A stretch of DNA of 64,000 nucleotides from Pseudomonas sp. B20(2017) (GCF_002113125.1 NZ_NEJP01000004.1:62001-126000); one strand, 5' to 3'. Numbered from the stretch's first letter, positions 46,712 to 59,227 are shown. Notes: generated by a model not told the origin, from the sequence alone. Numbers and translations: made by a program.

Positions 46712-47392
46712 ATGCGTTTGCTGGTTGTAGAAGATGAAGCCAAAACCGCGAATTTCCTCGCCAAAGGGCTGGGTGAGTCGGGTTTTGCCGTGGATGTGGC
46801 ACTGAATGGCCTCGACGGGCGCTACTTCATCGAGCAGCAGGAATATGACTTGATCATCCTCGATGTAATGCTGCCGGGCCTCAACGGCTGGCAATTGCTC
46901 CAGCTGATCCGTCAGCGTGGCGCCACGCCGGTACTGTTCCTGACAGCGAAGGACGCTATCGAAGACCGCGTGCGTGGCCTCGAACTGGGGGCCGATGACT
47001 ATTTGCTCAAGCCGTTCGCCTTCGCCGAATTGCTCGCGCGGGTGCGCACATTGTTGCGGCGCGGGCCGATGCGCGAGGCCGAGTCGTACAACATCGCCGA
47101 CCTGGAAATCGACGTGTTGCGCCGCCGGGTCAGCCGTGGCGGCCAGCGCATCGCCCTGACCAACAAGGAATTCGCCCTGCTGCATTTGCTCGCCAGCCGT
47201 CAGGGTGAAGTGTTGTCGCGCACGCTGATCGCTTCGCAGGTGTGGAACCTGAATTTCGACAGCGACACCAACATGGTCGAAGTCGCAGTGCGCCGCTTGC
47301 GTTCGAAAGTCGATGATCCGTATATGCCCAAACTGATCCACACCGTGCGCGGGGTCGGCTATCAACTCGAAGCGCCCGACGATGCGCACTAG
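46712..47392 (+). CDS. OmpR-family response regulator (HprR/CusR-like)
   Basis: A 226-residue regulator: receiver with phospho-Asp51 ([14 protein letters not shown]) and Lys in [14 protein letters not shown], and a winged-helix DNA domain (about 130-222; [41 protein letters not shown]) of the heavy-metal/HprR subgroup. It probably binds the palindrome at 46642-46657. ATG 46712 has GAGG upstream. The kinase gene overlaps by 11 bp. Confidence 0.9.
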   Translation: MRLLVVEDEAKTANFLAKGLGESGFAVDVALNGLDGRYFIEQQEYDLIILDVMLPGLNGWQLLQLIRQRGATPVLFLTAKDAIEDRVRGLELGADDYLLKPFAFAELLARVRTLLRRGPMREAESYNIADLEIDVLRRRVSRGGQRIALTNKEFALLHLLASRQGEVLSRTLIASQVWNLNFDSDTNMVEVAVRRLRSKVDDPYMPKLIHTVRGVGYQLEAPDDAH

Positions 47393-48770
47393 TTCCATCG
47401 CCTGGCGCCTGGCTCTGGCGTTCGCAGCCGTCTGTGCGCTGGTACTCAGCGCGATCGGCGTGTTCCTGTATCGCTCACTGGCCTCGGAAATCGCCTGGCG
47501 CGACGACATGGCGTTGCTCGGTCGTCTGGAACAGGTGCGCGCGCTGCTCGCCGACAGCGACAGCCTCGACGCCTTGCAGGCGCGCCCTCGGCTGTACCAG
47601 AACATGCTCGGCAACCTCGACAGTCTGCTGCTGGTGAAACGCGCGGACGGCTCGAATGTGATCACGATCAACCCTCGCCAACGCGCACTGCCGTCCGTGC
47701 AGGCCATTCCCCGGGATCAACCGCCGCAACGCCGTGATGTGCTGACCTGGCAGGCGGCGGACGGTATCGAACTCGCCCTGTTGTCAGGCCAGGCCCAAGG
47801 GCCGAACGGCGAAGCGCTGACCGTGATCGCCGGCAAGGTCTTGAGCGAGCGCGAGCAGATGCTCGGCAGCTATCGCCTGCGCTTGTATCTGGCCGTCGGA
47901 CTGGGTGCCGTGCTCGCCTTCACGCTGGGCCTGGTGTTGTTACGCCGAGGTTTGAAGCCTCTGCGCAAGCTGAGTGAAGCGCTGCGCGGCATCGACCTGC
48001 GCAGCCTCGACCAACGCGTTCCCACCGCCGGCACACCAGCGGAATTGCTGGAACCGGTGCACGCGCTGAACGGCATGCTCGTGCGGCTGGACGACGGTTT
48101 CCAGCGCCTCTCACAGTTTTCCGCCGACCTCGCCCACGAGATCCGCACGCCCCTGCACACCTTGCTCGCCAGCAACGGCCAGGCACTGAACTATCCGCGC
48201 AGCAGCACCGAGTATCAGGAAGTGCTGGCCTCGAACATGGAAGAGTTCGAACGGCTCAAGCGCATGGCCGAAAACCTGATGTTTCTCGCCCGCGCCGAGC
48301 AAGCTGAGCGAGCGCTCGATCTGCGCACGCTGGAATTGCGCGAAATCGGCGATGAGTTGTGCGACTACTTCGAGGCCTTGGCCTATGACCGTGAAATCCG
48401 CCTCGAAAACACGCTCAGCGGAGAATTGCTGGCGGATCAGCAACTGCTGCAACGCGCCTTGGGCAACCTGTTGGCCAACGCCGTACGCCACGCCGACCCG
48501 GGTTCGGTCATCAGCCTGTGCCGGCGCGATGAGCCAGGCGTGTGCTGGCTGCAAGTCCACAACCTCGGCCCGGTCATCGCGGAAGAGCATCTGGGCAAAC
48601 TGTTCGACCGCTTCTACCGCGTTGACCCGTCCCGCGCGGAGCCGGGAGATTCCGGCGGATTGGGACTGGCGATCGTGCAGTCGATCATGCAGTTGCATGG
48701 TGGACGGGTGCGGGTTAGCAGTGATGCAGCGGGTACGGTTTTTGAGCTTGGATTTGTAACCAGTCGCTAA
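47382..48770 (+). CDS. Heavy-metal/HprS-type sensor histidine kinase
   Basis: A 462-residue kinase: two membrane helices (about 8-30 and 168-188) around a periplasmic sensor, HAMP (about 190-242), H-box with His252 ([15 protein letters not shown]), N-box [10 protein letters not shown], and G-boxes [13 protein letters not shown]. With the HIUase and HbpS-like genes alongside it resembles E. coli HprSR, which senses H2O2, rather than a copper sensor. Confidence 0.9.
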   Translation: MRTSSIAWRLALAFAAVCALVLSAIGVFLYRSLASEIAWRDDMALLGRLEQVRALLADSDSLDALQARPRLYQNMLGNLDSLLLVKRADGSNVITINPRQRALPSVQAIPRDQPPQRRDVLTWQAADGIELALLSGQAQGPNGEALTVIAGKVLSEREQMLGSYRLRLYLAVGLGAVLAFTLGLVLLRRGLKPLRKLSEALRGIDLRSLDQRVPTAGTPAELLEPVHALNGMLVRLDDGFQRLSQFSADLAHEIRTPLHTLLASNGQALNYPRSSTEYQEVLASNMEEFERLKRMAENLMFLARAEQAERALDLRTLELREIGDELCDYFEALAYDREIRLENTLSGELLADQQLLQRALGNLLANAVRHADPGSVISLCRRDEPGVCWLQVHNLGPVIAEEHLGKLFDRFYRVDPSRAEPGDSGGLGLAIVQSIMQLHGGRVRVSSDAAGTVFELGFVTSR

Positions 48771-48861
48771 TCGACCCACACATGCCGTTTCATCTGAACT
48801 AAACTTGCCCTCAATCGGCATCAAATACGATGCATTTATTTTTATTAGCGCTTTATTGCAC

Positions 48862-48874
48862 TGCATATAATGCA
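48862..48874. promoter_or_regulatory. Palindrome over the -10 box of the hipBA-like operon
   Basis: TGCAT-ATA-ATGCA is a perfect palindrome, and the TATAAT at 48866-48871 inside it fits a -10 element 14 bp before ATG 48885. TGCACTG is also repeated directly on both sides. Expected for autorepression by the HTH antitoxin. Confidence 0.65.
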
Positions 48875-48884
48875 CTGGTGTGTC

Positions 48885-49133
48885 ATGGAACAGTTGGGCG
48901 AATTGATCAGAACTCTGCGCAAAGCGCAAAAACTCTCGCAACAGGCGCTGGCGCAACGTTACGGCATGAGCCGCGCCACCATTTCGGGTATCGAAAACAA
49001 TACGATTTCTGAAATTGGTCTGCGCAAAGTCGAGGCGATCCTTAACGGCTTTGGCTATGAGCTGACAGCGGTTCCCGTGAGAGCGCAACGCCCGACACTC
49101 GACGCGTTGCAGAAGGCCAATTTCCATGACTGA
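48885..49133 (+). CDS. HipB-like XRE antitoxin
   Basis: An 82-residue HTH protein: LGELIRTLRKAQKLSQQALAQRYGMSRATISGIENN covers the XRE helix-turn-helix. It overlaps the HipA-like toxin gene by 8 bp. By analogy with HipB it should neutralise the kinase and repress its own promoter at the palindrome 48862-48874. ATG 48885 gives the shortest HTH-complete form. Confidence 0.88.
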   Translation: MEQLGELIRTLRKAQKLSQQALAQRYGMSRATISGIENNTISEIGLRKVEAILNGFGYELTAVPVRAQRPTLDALQKANFHD

Positions 49134-50349
49134 GCCGACAGATCGCTTGCACATCACCGTCGCTGATAGCCCGGTCGGAACGCTCGGTCGAGGGCAGCCG
49201 GGCATGGACAGTGTGTTCAGTTATCGCGAGGACGCCATCGACGAGAATGCAGTGTCGCTGACAATGCCGACCCGGCTGGAGAGCTACGGCTGGGAGCGGG
49301 GCATTCATCCCGTCTTCGAAATGAATCTGCCGGAAGGCGCGCTGCGCGATGAGCTGGTTCGACGCTTCAGTAAGGCCGTGCGCGGTTTTGATGATTTCGC
49401 CTTGCTCGCAATCGTCGGACCGCATCAGTTGGGACGGCTGGCGATTACCAGTGAGTCGGCAACCGAACGTCAGCCCGAAACATCACTGGCCGAGCTTCTG
49501 GTGCACGACGGTGCCCAGGGACTGTTCGATGATTTGCTACAGAAGTACGGCCAATACTCCGGTGTTTCAGGTGTGCAGCCCAAAGTTCTGGTGCGCGACA
49601 GTGCGGCAGCAGTTGATCGCCTGACTCACCGAGGCTCCACACATCTGGTCAAAGCCTTCCGTCCCGAAGAATTTCCCGAGCTGGCGACCAACGAGTACTT
49701 CTGTATGCGCGCCGCAGCGCTTAGCGGACTTGAAGTGCCAAAGTTTGAATTGAGTGAGCAGGGCAAATTTCTGGTGGTCGAGCGTTTTGACCTGATTGAG
49801 CACGGCTATCTGGGTTTCGAGGACTTTTGCGTACTCAACGGCTGGCCTTCCAGAGCCAAATACGATGGCTCTTACGAAGGCGCTGCCCGACAGATCAAAG
49901 CCTTTGTTTCGCCTGCGCTGTTGAGTCAGGCGCTGGAAGCTTTTTTCAAGATCGTAGCGCTGTCAGCGGGACTGAAAAACGGCGATGCGCATCTGAAGAA
50001 CTTCGGTGTGCTGTATGAACATTGCGGCGCGCAGGCCTCGATCCGACTGGCCCCGGCTTACGACATCATCACCACATCGGTTTACATCAGGAACGACAGC
50101 CTGGCCTTGCTGTTGGGCGGGTCGAAGGCATGGCCCAAGCACAAGGCGCTCATCCGCTTCGGTCGTACGGCATGCAATCTCACTGAAGGTCGCTGCAATG
50201 AACTACTGCAACAGGTTGTTCATGGCATGCAGACGGCGATGGCGGAAATGCTGGAGCATTGCCGAAGCCATCAGTCGTTCGCCGAGGTAGGTACGGCAAT
50301 GATCGAGCAGTGGGAATCCGGGATTGAGCGCAGTCTGACCAAGGGTTGA
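49126..50349 (+). CDS. HipA-like serine/threonine kinase toxin
   Basis: A 407-residue HipA-fold kinase. The Gly-rich loop SGVSGVQPKVLV, the catalytic NGDAHLKNFGVLY, and the metal-binding PAYDIITT are all intact, so the toxin is probably active. HipA of E. coli phosphorylates glutamyl-tRNA synthetase and slows growth. No sign of frameshift. Confidence 0.9.
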   Translation: MTEPTDRLHITVADSPVGTLGRGQPGMDSVFSYREDAIDENAVSLTMPTRLESYGWERGIHPVFEMNLPEGALRDELVRRFSKAVRGFDDFALLAIVGPHQLGRLAITSESATERQPETSLAELLVHDGAQGLFDDLLQKYGQYSGVSGVQPKVLVRDSAAAVDRLTHRGSTHLVKAFRPEEFPELATNEYFCMRAAALSGLEVPKFELSEQGKFLVVERFDLIEHGYLGFEDFCVLNGWPSRAKYDGSYEGAARQIKAFVSPALLSQALEAFFKIVALSAGLKNGDAHLKNFGVLYEHCGAQASIRLAPAYDIITTSVYIRNDSLALLLGGSKAWPKHKALIRFGRTACNLTEGRCNELLQQVVHGMQTAMAEMLEHCRSHQSFAEVGTAMIEQWESGIERSLTKG

Positions 50350-50364
50350 GCGACCCATTTGCGC

Positions 50365-51369
50365 TCAGCGCAACTGATCCCGAAACTGCCCCGGTGTCAT
50401 CCCCGTCCAGCGTTTGAACGCGCGGCTGAAGCTGCTGGTGTCGGCAAATCCCAAAAGATAACTGACCTCGCTCAGCGAGCATTGCGGATCGCGCAGGTGC
50501 AGCAGCGCGAGGTTTTCGCGGCTTTCATTCAGCAGGGTGTCGAAGCGACAACCCTCGTCCGCCAGGTGCCGTTGAAGGCTGCGCAGGCTCAGGTGCAGGG
50601 CCTGGGCGATGCGTTCGGCGCTGGGTTCGCCTTCGGGCAGTTGTTCTTCGATGGCATCGCGCACCTTGCGCTCCCAGGTCAGCGGCTTGAGCTGGGCGAG
50701 GGTGCGTTTGAGCACTGCTTCGTTATGTTCGGCCAGTTCCGGGTTGGCGTCGTCGAGGTGGCTGTCGAAGTCGATGAGGGCGAATTCGATCCGGTCTTCT
50801 TCGGCGGAAAAATGCACCGGCGAGCGGAACACCTTATGCCATTGATGCGCATCGGCTGGTTCCGGGCGACGTAGATACACCGCCAGTGGTGCGTAGTCGC
50901 GGCCCAGGCGATTGCGGCAGGTGCGCACGTAAATCGCGGCGAAGGCGTCGATGGCCTCGAAGGCGGGCGCCGGGTTGTCGGCCGGGATCTTCAGGCGAAA
51001 CCGATAGCGGTCTTCGGTGCGGGTCAGCTCCAGTTCCAGCGCGTCGCTGACCACCTGGTGATAACGCACGATCCGCTCGAACACTTCCCGCAGGCTGCCG
51101 CTGGCCACTAACGCGTAGCCCAATGCGTGAAACGTCGTGGGGCTGACAAAGCGCGACACTCGTAAACCGATCGCCGGATCACCGCTGACCTGTACCGCGA
51201 TTTCCCACAGGCGGGTGGTGGCGGACAACGGATAGCGGGCGTTCGGGTCGTCCATCAGTTGCGGATCGAGCCCGGCCTGCCGGCACAGGGCAGTGCTGTC
51301 CAGCCCCAGCGCGTCGAGTTGCTTGCGCAGTGCACGGGTCCAGCTGGCGAGAGAAGTCGGTTCCTTCAT
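50365..51369 (-). CDS. AraC-family transcriptional regulator
   Basis: A 334-residue regulator of the OruR/ArgR-like AraC group: an N-terminal ligand domain (1-215) with the ARYPLSATTRLWEIAVQVSGDPAIGLR signature and a C-terminal double HTH (about 235-334; SAERIAQALHLSLRSLQRHL, LSEVSYLLGFADTSSFSRAFKRWTG). Divergent from the desaturase gene (100 bp), which is its likely target. Only 15 bp separate its 3' end from hipA. Confidence 0.9.
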   Translation of the reverse strand: MKEPTSLASWTRALRKQLDALGLDSTALCRQAGLDPQLMDDPNARYPLSATTRLWEIAVQVSGDPAIGLRVSRFVSPTTFHALGYALVASGSLREVFERIVRYHQVVSDALELELTRTEDRYRFRLKIPADNPAPAFEAIDAFAAIYVRTCRNRLGRDYAPLAVYLRRPEPADAHQWHKVFRSPVHFSAEEDRIEFALIDFDSHLDDANPELAEHNEAVLKRTLAQLKPLTWERKVRDAIEEQLPEGEPSAERIAQALHLSLRSLQRHLADEGCRFDTLLNESRENLALLHLRDPQCSLSEVSYLLGFADTSSFSRAFKRWTGMTPGQFRDQLR

Positions 51370-51469
51370 GCTGATTGGCGCTTCCGGTCAACAGGTTGGC
51401 GTTCTCGGCTACCGCGTTCGGAATCCGCGCGGGGCAGGATACGAACATCAATAACCAGAGGATGGAAGC

Positions 51470-52546
51470 ATGGACCGTACTTCTGCAAGTCCCCAGCGAC
51501 ACAATGCTGCCCAGCGATCAGCGCATATTCGCGAAGTAGTGCTGGCCAAGGGCGTCGAGCTGCGCGAGCGCTACCCGATTCTCAAGCATCAGGACGCCCT
51601 CGGCGCGGGGATTCTGGCGTTTGCTTTGGCCGGGATGATCGGTTCGGCGGCGCTCTATATCACCGGGCACTTGGCGTGGTGGGCGTGCCTGTTGCTCAAC
51701 GCGTTTTTTGCCTCGCTGACCCATGAGCTCGAACATGACCTGATCCACAGCATGTATTTCCGCAAACAGCGCGTGCCGCACAACCTGATGATGGGTCTGG
51801 TGTGGCTGGCGCGGCCGAGCACGATCAACCCGTGGATCCGCCGTCATCTGCACCTCAATCATCACAAGGTGTCCGGCACCGAAACCGACATGGAAGAACG
51901 GGCGATCACCAACGGCGAGCCTTGGGGTTTTGCGCGGTTGCTGATGGTCGGCGACAACGTGATGTCGGCGTTTATCCGCATGCTTCGAGCCAAGACCTGG
52001 GCGCATAAATTCAACATCATCAAGCGTTCGCTGAAAGTCTACGCGCCGCTGGCGCTGGTGCATTGGGGGGCGTGGTATGTGTTTCTCGGGTTCCACGCGG
52101 CCAATGGCATCGCTTACTTGATGGGCTCGCCGATTGAATGGTCGGCGACCACGTTGTCGGTGATGCAAGTGATCGACATCGCCGCCGTGGTGATCATCGG
52201 CCCGAACGTGTTGCGCACCTTCTGCCTGCACTTCATCAGTTCGAACATGCATTACTACGGGGATGTGGAGCCGGGCAATGTGCTTCAGCAGTGTCAGGTG
52301 TTGAATCCTTGGTGGCTCTGGCCGTTGCAGGCGTTTTGCTTCAACTTCGGCAGCAGTCACGGGATTCATCATTTTGTGGTGAAGGAGCCGTTTTACATTC
52401 GCCAGTTGACGGTGCCGGTGGCGCATAAGGTGATGCGGGAGATGGGGGTTCGGTTTAACGATTTCGGGACGTTTGGGCGGGCGAACAGGTTTGTTCGCAA
52501 GGATGAAGCAGAGGTGCAAGAAAACGCACGTACAGCCCGGGCTTGA
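51470..52546 (+). CDS. Fatty acid desaturase / alkane hydroxylase-like di-iron membrane protein
   Basis: A 358-residue membrane protein with His motifs ELEHDLIHSMYF, HLHLNHHKVSG, HYYGD and GIHHFVVK and four or so helices. Layout fits the fatty acid desaturase superfamily; it could desaturate or hydroxylate a lipid. It differs from DesA at 36524. GAGG lies before ATG 51470. A large inverted repeat follows. Confidence 0.8.
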   Translation: MDRTSASPQRHNAAQRSAHIREVVLAKGVELRERYPILKHQDALGAGILAFALAGMIGSAALYITGHLAWWACLLLNAFFASLTHELEHDLIHSMYFRKQRVPHNLMMGLVWLARPSTINPWIRRHLHLNHHKVSGTETDMEERAITNGEPWGFARLLMVGDNVMSAFIRMLRAKTWAHKFNIIKRSLKVYAPLALVHWGAWYVFLGFHAANGIAYLMGSPIEWSATTLSVMQVIDIAAVVIIGPNVLRTFCLHFISSNMHYYGDVEPGNVLQQCQVLNPWWLWPLQAFCFNFGSSHGIHHFVVKEPFYIRQLTVPVAHKVMREMGVRFNDFGTFGRANRFVRKDEAEVQENARTARA

Positions 52547-52564
52547 TGGTGAGTTTGCGGGCCT

Positions 52565-52661
52565 CTTCGCGGGCAAGTCGAATCGTCGCACCGCCGCTCC
52601 CACAGGGGAATGCATTTCAACTGTGGGAGCGGCGGTGCGACGATTCGACTTGCCCGCGAAG
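52565..52661. repeat. Long perfect inverted repeat of REP type (41-bp arms)
   Basis: CTTCGCGGGCAAGTCGAATC...CACAG at 52565-52605 is the exact complement of 52621-52661, 15-base spacer. It carries the GTGGGAGC core but a longer arm containing GTGCGACGATTCGAC, unlike the other REPINs of the window. It separates the convergent desaturase and atsA genes. Confidence 0.92.
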
Positions 52662-52679
52662 GCGTCAGGTCGGGCAACC

Positions 52680-55116
<2,437 letters not shown>

Positions 55117-55120
<4 letters not shown>

Positions 55121-56715
55121 GCGTGTCTCCAGCGGGTGGCGCGGATTTCCAGGCGTTGGCCAATGAGGTTGAGCAGGGCGCCGGTGAGGCCGACCAGCAG
55201 CATCCCGGCCATGATCAGATCCATACGCAGCAGTTGCTGGGCGCCGATCATCTGGCTGCCGATGCCGCCGTTGGACGGCATGAAATATTCGGCGCCGATG
55301 GTGCCGAGCCAGGCGTAGATCAGGCTCAGGCGCAGGCCGGCGAAGATCCCCGGTGCGGCACCCGGCAGCACCAGTCGGCGCAGGCGTTGAGCGAGGCTCA
55401 GGCGCAGTACTTGTGCGGCTTCGTTGAGCTGTGGTGAGAGGTTGGCGACGCTGCGTTGAGTCGCGACGAACAACGGAAAGAAAGCGGCGAGGGCGACGAA
55501 CACCCACTTCGCCAGTTCGCCCAGACCGAACCATGCGGTCAGCAGCGGCACCCAGGCAAAAATCGCGATCTGGCGCAGGGCGGCGAGGGTCGGACCGAGT
55601 ACGCGCTCGCTGGTCCGTGACAGACCCAGCAACAAGCCCAGCACGAGGCCGAGGCCGCCGCCAATCAGCAAGCCGCCGAGGGTGCGGCCCAGGCTCAGGG
55701 CCATACCCGAAATCAACGTGCCGTCGAGCAATCCGTTTTTGGTTGCCTCAAGCACCACCCACGGGCTGACCAGAATGTTGGCATCGATCCACCGCTGATC
55801 GACTGCCAGTTGCCACAGCGCAAACAGCGCCAGTGGCAGCAGCCACGGCTGCACGCGCTGCCAGCCTTCATAGCGTGGGCCGCGACGAATTTCTGCCGTG
55901 GCGGGATGGGGCCAGTGCACCAGTTTCCTGTCCAGCAGGCCGATGCCGCGATCCATCGCCACGCCGATCAGGCCGATCACCACGATGCACACGAACACGA
56001 TATCGAGCATGAACAATTGACGCGCCCAGACCATCAGGTAACCGATGCCTTCGCTGGAGGCCAACAACTCAACGGCAAGCAACGACGTCCAGCCCGCGGC
56101 CAGCGCCAGGCGCACGCCGGCCATGAACGCCGGAAGGGCGGCGGGCAGCACCAGTCGGCGAATCAGCAGGCGTGGCGGCAGACGCAACACGGCGGCGGCT
56201 TCGCGCAATTTGGGTTGCGCATCGCGTACGCCGACCAGCGTGTGCAGGGTCACGGGCACCACGATGGCCTTGACCAGCACCACCAGTTTCAGCGTTTCGC
56301 CGATGCCGAAAAAAACCATGAACAGTGGAATCCACGCCAGCGTCGGCACCTGGGCCAGACCGGCGAAAGTCGGAAAGACCAAGCGTTCGAGGCGACGGCT
56401 AAAGCCCAGCGCCGCGCCGAGTACCGCGCCGGCGGCAATGCCCGTCAGCAGGCCCCAGAACAGCCGTTGCAGGCTGATCCACAAGTGACTCCACAACTCG
56501 CCCTGGGACAGCTCGATCGCGCTGTTCAACACCAGCGATGGTGCAGGCAGAATCTGTTCGCTCATCCATTGATTGCGCGCCGCCAGCCACCACAGCGCGA
56601 ACAGCCCGAGCGGTAATATCCAGGGTAAAACGCGGTGGCTCAGGCTTGGCCAGGTGCGCCGGCTTTTCAACGGCGGAGCGGCCAGTGGCAGGCTGAGCAG
56701 GGATTCACGGGCCAT
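55117..56715 (-). CDS. atsB: ABC permease, two fused transmembrane domains (AtsB-like)
   Basis: A 532-residue protein made of two SsuC-like permease domains in tandem (about 30-260 and 285-525), each with an EAA loop (LREAAAVLRLPPRLLIRRLVLP and LNEAAQVLRLSLAQRLRRLVLP). One polypeptide thus supplies the whole membrane pore. GGAGG precedes ATG 56715. Divergent from the binding protein gene by 303 bp. Confidence 0.88.
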
Positions 56716-57018
56716 GGTGACCTCCGTTGTCGGGTTGGATCGGGTCAGCGGAATTAGCTAAAAACCAATTGTTATAAGAGAATTAGAAAATAATAATTTT
56801 GGAGATAAGCAGCGCCATTTAAGGCCTCCAGCCCTCCACGCATCCAATGCATTCGAAGAATATTTTCGATGCTCTCCATGCATACGGCTCTGCATGTCCC
56901 GACTTTGCTGGCTTAGCGTGAAAAGCTATAAAAATGTGCTTTTTAAGTATTTAAGCGCTGATGCGGATTGCGCCTACTTTCGGCTCCTCAATGCCCGCCG
57001 TGATCAGGAGCTGCACCC
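56716..57018. other. AT-rich divergent promoter region of the ats genes
   Basis: No gene. It carries promoters for the permease-ATPase-atsA operon and for the binding protein. It is strikingly A/T-rich for this genome and contains AAGAATAT at 56866, shared with the sbp and TonB-receptor upstream regions. Sulfur control (CysB) is likely from context. Confidence 0.5.
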
Positions 57019-58032
57019 ATGAACCTTCCCTTCAAACGTGTCATCAGTCTGTTTGCCGCGCCGGCACTGGCGGGTCTGCTGGCGTTCTCTGCCCAGGCCG
57101 ACGAGCTCAAGGAAATCAGGATTGCCGTGCCTGATCTGAGCGCGGGTACTCAACACAGCGGCGGGGGTATCGTGGACGTGCTGCGCGATCAGCAGATCTT
57201 CGAAAAGGCCTTCGCCGATCAGGGCATCAAGATTCAGTGGAGTTTCTTCAAGGGAGCCGGGCCTGTGATCAACGAGGCGTTTGCCAACGGCCAGGTGGAT
57301 CTCGCCTATCTCGGAGATCTGGCGGCCATCATCGGCAAGTCCAACGGACTGGATACGCGCCTGCTCAGCGCCAGCGCCCGGGGTGTGAAGCAATACCTGG
57401 GCGTGGTGCCGGGTTCGGGGATCAAGACGTTGCAGGATCTGAAAGGCAAGCGCGTGGCGATCTTCCGCGGCACCGCGACCCAGTTGTCGTTCGATGCCGC
57501 GCTGGCCAGTGTGGGCTTGAGCGAAAAGGACGTGAAAGTGATCAACCTCGATTTCAATGCAGCGGTTGCCGCGCTGGCGGCGAAGCAGATCGATGCGTCG
57601 TGGGGCAGTTCCGGGTTGACTGCATTGCAGGCCAAGGGCCTGGCCGAGTTGCCGCTTAGCACCAAAGACCTCGGTGGCGCCGGCAGCGTACAGTCGGTGC
57701 TGGTGGGCACTGGCAAGTTTGTCGACGGGCATCCGGAAGCGGTAGCGAAGCTGCTCAAGGCGCAGCAACAGGCGGTGGAGTGGCTGACTCAGGACAGCAA
57801 CAAGGACGCCTACGTGCAACTGGTCTCGGGGCTGGCGAGCTATCCGCCAGTGATCCTGACCCAGGATCTGAAGGATCAGAACCTGAGTGAAGTCTTCCCG
57901 TCGACACTGGACCCGCTGTTCCTCGAAAACCTGCAGGGCAAGGTGGATCTGGCGGCACAGCAGAAGCTGATCCGCAAGCCGTTCAAGGTGAACGAGTGGG
58001 TGGCGCCTGAGCTGGCGGCTGCGAAGCTCTGA
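57019..58032 (+). CDS. atsR: Periplasmic binding protein for sulfate esters (AtsR-like)
   Basis: A 337-residue solute-binding protein (signal to AQADE, about residue 24) of the nitrate/sulfonate/taurine family: FFKGAGPVINEAFANGQVDLAYLGDLAAIIG and LKGKRVAIFRGTATQLSFDAAL. It is divergent from the transporter genes rather than within their operon. AGGAG precedes ATG 57019. Sequence alone does not give the ligand. Confidence 0.85.
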   Translation: MNLPFKRVISLFAAPALAGLLAFSAQADELKEIRIAVPDLSAGTQHSGGGIVDVLRDQQIFEKAFADQGIKIQWSFFKGAGPVINEAFANGQVDLAYLGDLAAIIGKSNGLDTRLLSASARGVKQYLGVVPGSGIKTLQDLKGKRVAIFRGTATQLSFDAALASVGLSEKDVKVINLDFNAAVAALAAKQIDASWGSSGLTALQAKGLAELPLSTKDLGGAGSVQSVLVGTGKFVDGHPEAVAKLLKAQQQAVEWLTQDSNKDAYVQLVSGLASYPPVILTQDLKDQNLSEVFPSTLDPLFLENLQGKVDLAAQQKLIRKPFKVNEWVAPELAAAKL

Positions 58033-58054
58033 ATTTTTAGCGTCAGAGCAGACC

Positions 58055-58121
58055 TCATCGCCAGCAGGCTGGCTCCCATAATTGGATGCATTTCATGTGG
58101 GAGCCAGCCTGCTGGCGATGA
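58055..58121. repeat. Inverted repeat, REP variant
   Basis: TCATCGCCAGCAGGCTGGCTC and complement GAGCCAGCCTGCTGGCGATGA, 19-base gap. The core GTGGGAGC is kept but the palindrome is CCAGCAGGCTGG, a third REP subtype. Confidence 0.85.
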
Positions 58122-58126
58122 CGACC

Positions 58127-59047
58127 TCAAACCGCGACGCTGATTTCCTGTTTATCCACTGCCACCAACGTCTCGATCATCGCCCGCGCCGCCGGTGACA
58201 GCCGGAATCCCGTGCGGCTGACGATCCCGCACCGTGCATTCATGCTCTCCAGGTTCTGCGGCAGGTTGCGCCAGTGCAGCAGCGCCAGCGAGCCCTGGGC
58301 GATGTCCTCGACAAACGCCTCTTCAGTGCCCACGCCAATCGCGTTGGATTGCAGCACCACTTTCACCAGCGCCGGAAAATGCTCGGTCTCGATGGTCGGG
58401 GAAAAATCGATCCGCCCGCTGAGATTCGCCAGCAGTTTGCGAATGCCCGGCGGGATCAGCGTGGTCGCCAGCGGATAGTCGAACATGTCGTTGGTCGACA
58501 GGCTTTCCTTGGCCAGCAGCGGATGCCCCGGCCGGCAGAAAAATACCCCGCGCTTGGGCGTCAGCGGCTGGGTCTGGAAGTTCGGGTCGGATTCGAAATG
58601 GCGGATGTCGGCGATGAAGAATTCGATCTCTTCACGGCTCAGGGCGCGGCTGAGTTTTTCCCAGTTATCCACCTGAAAACAGGTGCGCACTTTCGGGTGC
58701 GCATTGATGAATTGCGCCACCGCGTCCGGCACCAGTTTCACCGCCGGCGCCGGGCCGCAACCGAAGTGCAGTTCGCCGGCATCGAGCTTGGTCATCTGCG
58801 TCACTTCGGCGCTGAGCAACGCCGCGCCCTGCACCAGGGTCAAGGCGTGTTGCAGCACCACCTGGCCTTCGGGCGTGGGGCGCAGATCCTTGTTGCCGCG
58901 ATCCACCAGCACGCAGCCGAACTCCTGCTCCAGCCCTTGAATGCTCCGGCTGAACGCCGGTTGAGTGATGCCCATGGCGTCGGCCGCGCGGACAAAACTG
59001 CGGTGTTCGTTGAGGGCGATGAAGTAGCGCAACTGGCGAAGATCCAT
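58127..59047 (-). CDS. LysR-family regulator (SftR-like)
   Basis: A 306-residue LTTR: N-terminal HTH (MDLRQLRYFIALNEHRSF, GITQPAFSRSIQGLE) and an effector domain. Divergent from the AtsK-like dioxygenase, the position of SftR, which controls sulfate ester use in P. putida. It is a clear paralogue of the LysR at 62063, with colinear blocks such as LRFGCGPAPA/LHFGCGPAPA and GIVSRTGFRLSP/GIVSRAGYRLSP. ATG 59047 is preferred to 59062 because MDLRQL is the usual LTTR start. Confidence 0.9.
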   Translation of the reverse strand: MDLRQLRYFIALNEHRSFVRAADAMGITQPAFSRSIQGLEQEFGCVLVDRGNKDLRPTPEGQVVLQHALTLVQGAALLSAEVTQMTKLDAGELHFGCGPAPAVKLVPDAVAQFINAHPKVRTCFQVDNWEKLSRALSREEIEFFIADIRHFESDPNFQTQPLTPKRGVFFCRPGHPLLAKESLSTNDMFDYPLATTLIPPGIRKLLANLSGRIDFSPTIETEHFPALVKVVLQSNAIGVGTEEAFVEDIAQGSLALLHWRNLPQNLESMNARCGIVSRTGFRLSPAARAMIETLVAVDKQEISVAV

Positions 59048-59227
59048 ATGCTTTTCCGGCATCCTAAAAATAGCTCGAAGGCATTTGCGACGAGGTTGCT
59101 TGAGGTTTTAAATGCAAGCTCTTATTCCGTCAACGAAGCATGTGAATATCTATTAGATGTAAATGGAATATAGATAGAGCGTTGTTTCGCTGCCGTCCAA
59201 CCGCAAGCAGTCGATGAGGGTCTACCC

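Noticed and set aside
47382..48770. Sensor kinase as a copper (CusS) sensor
   Set aside because: No copper efflux genes adjoin; the HIUase neighbour and HprR-type box favour a peroxide-type system, although metal sensing is not excluded.
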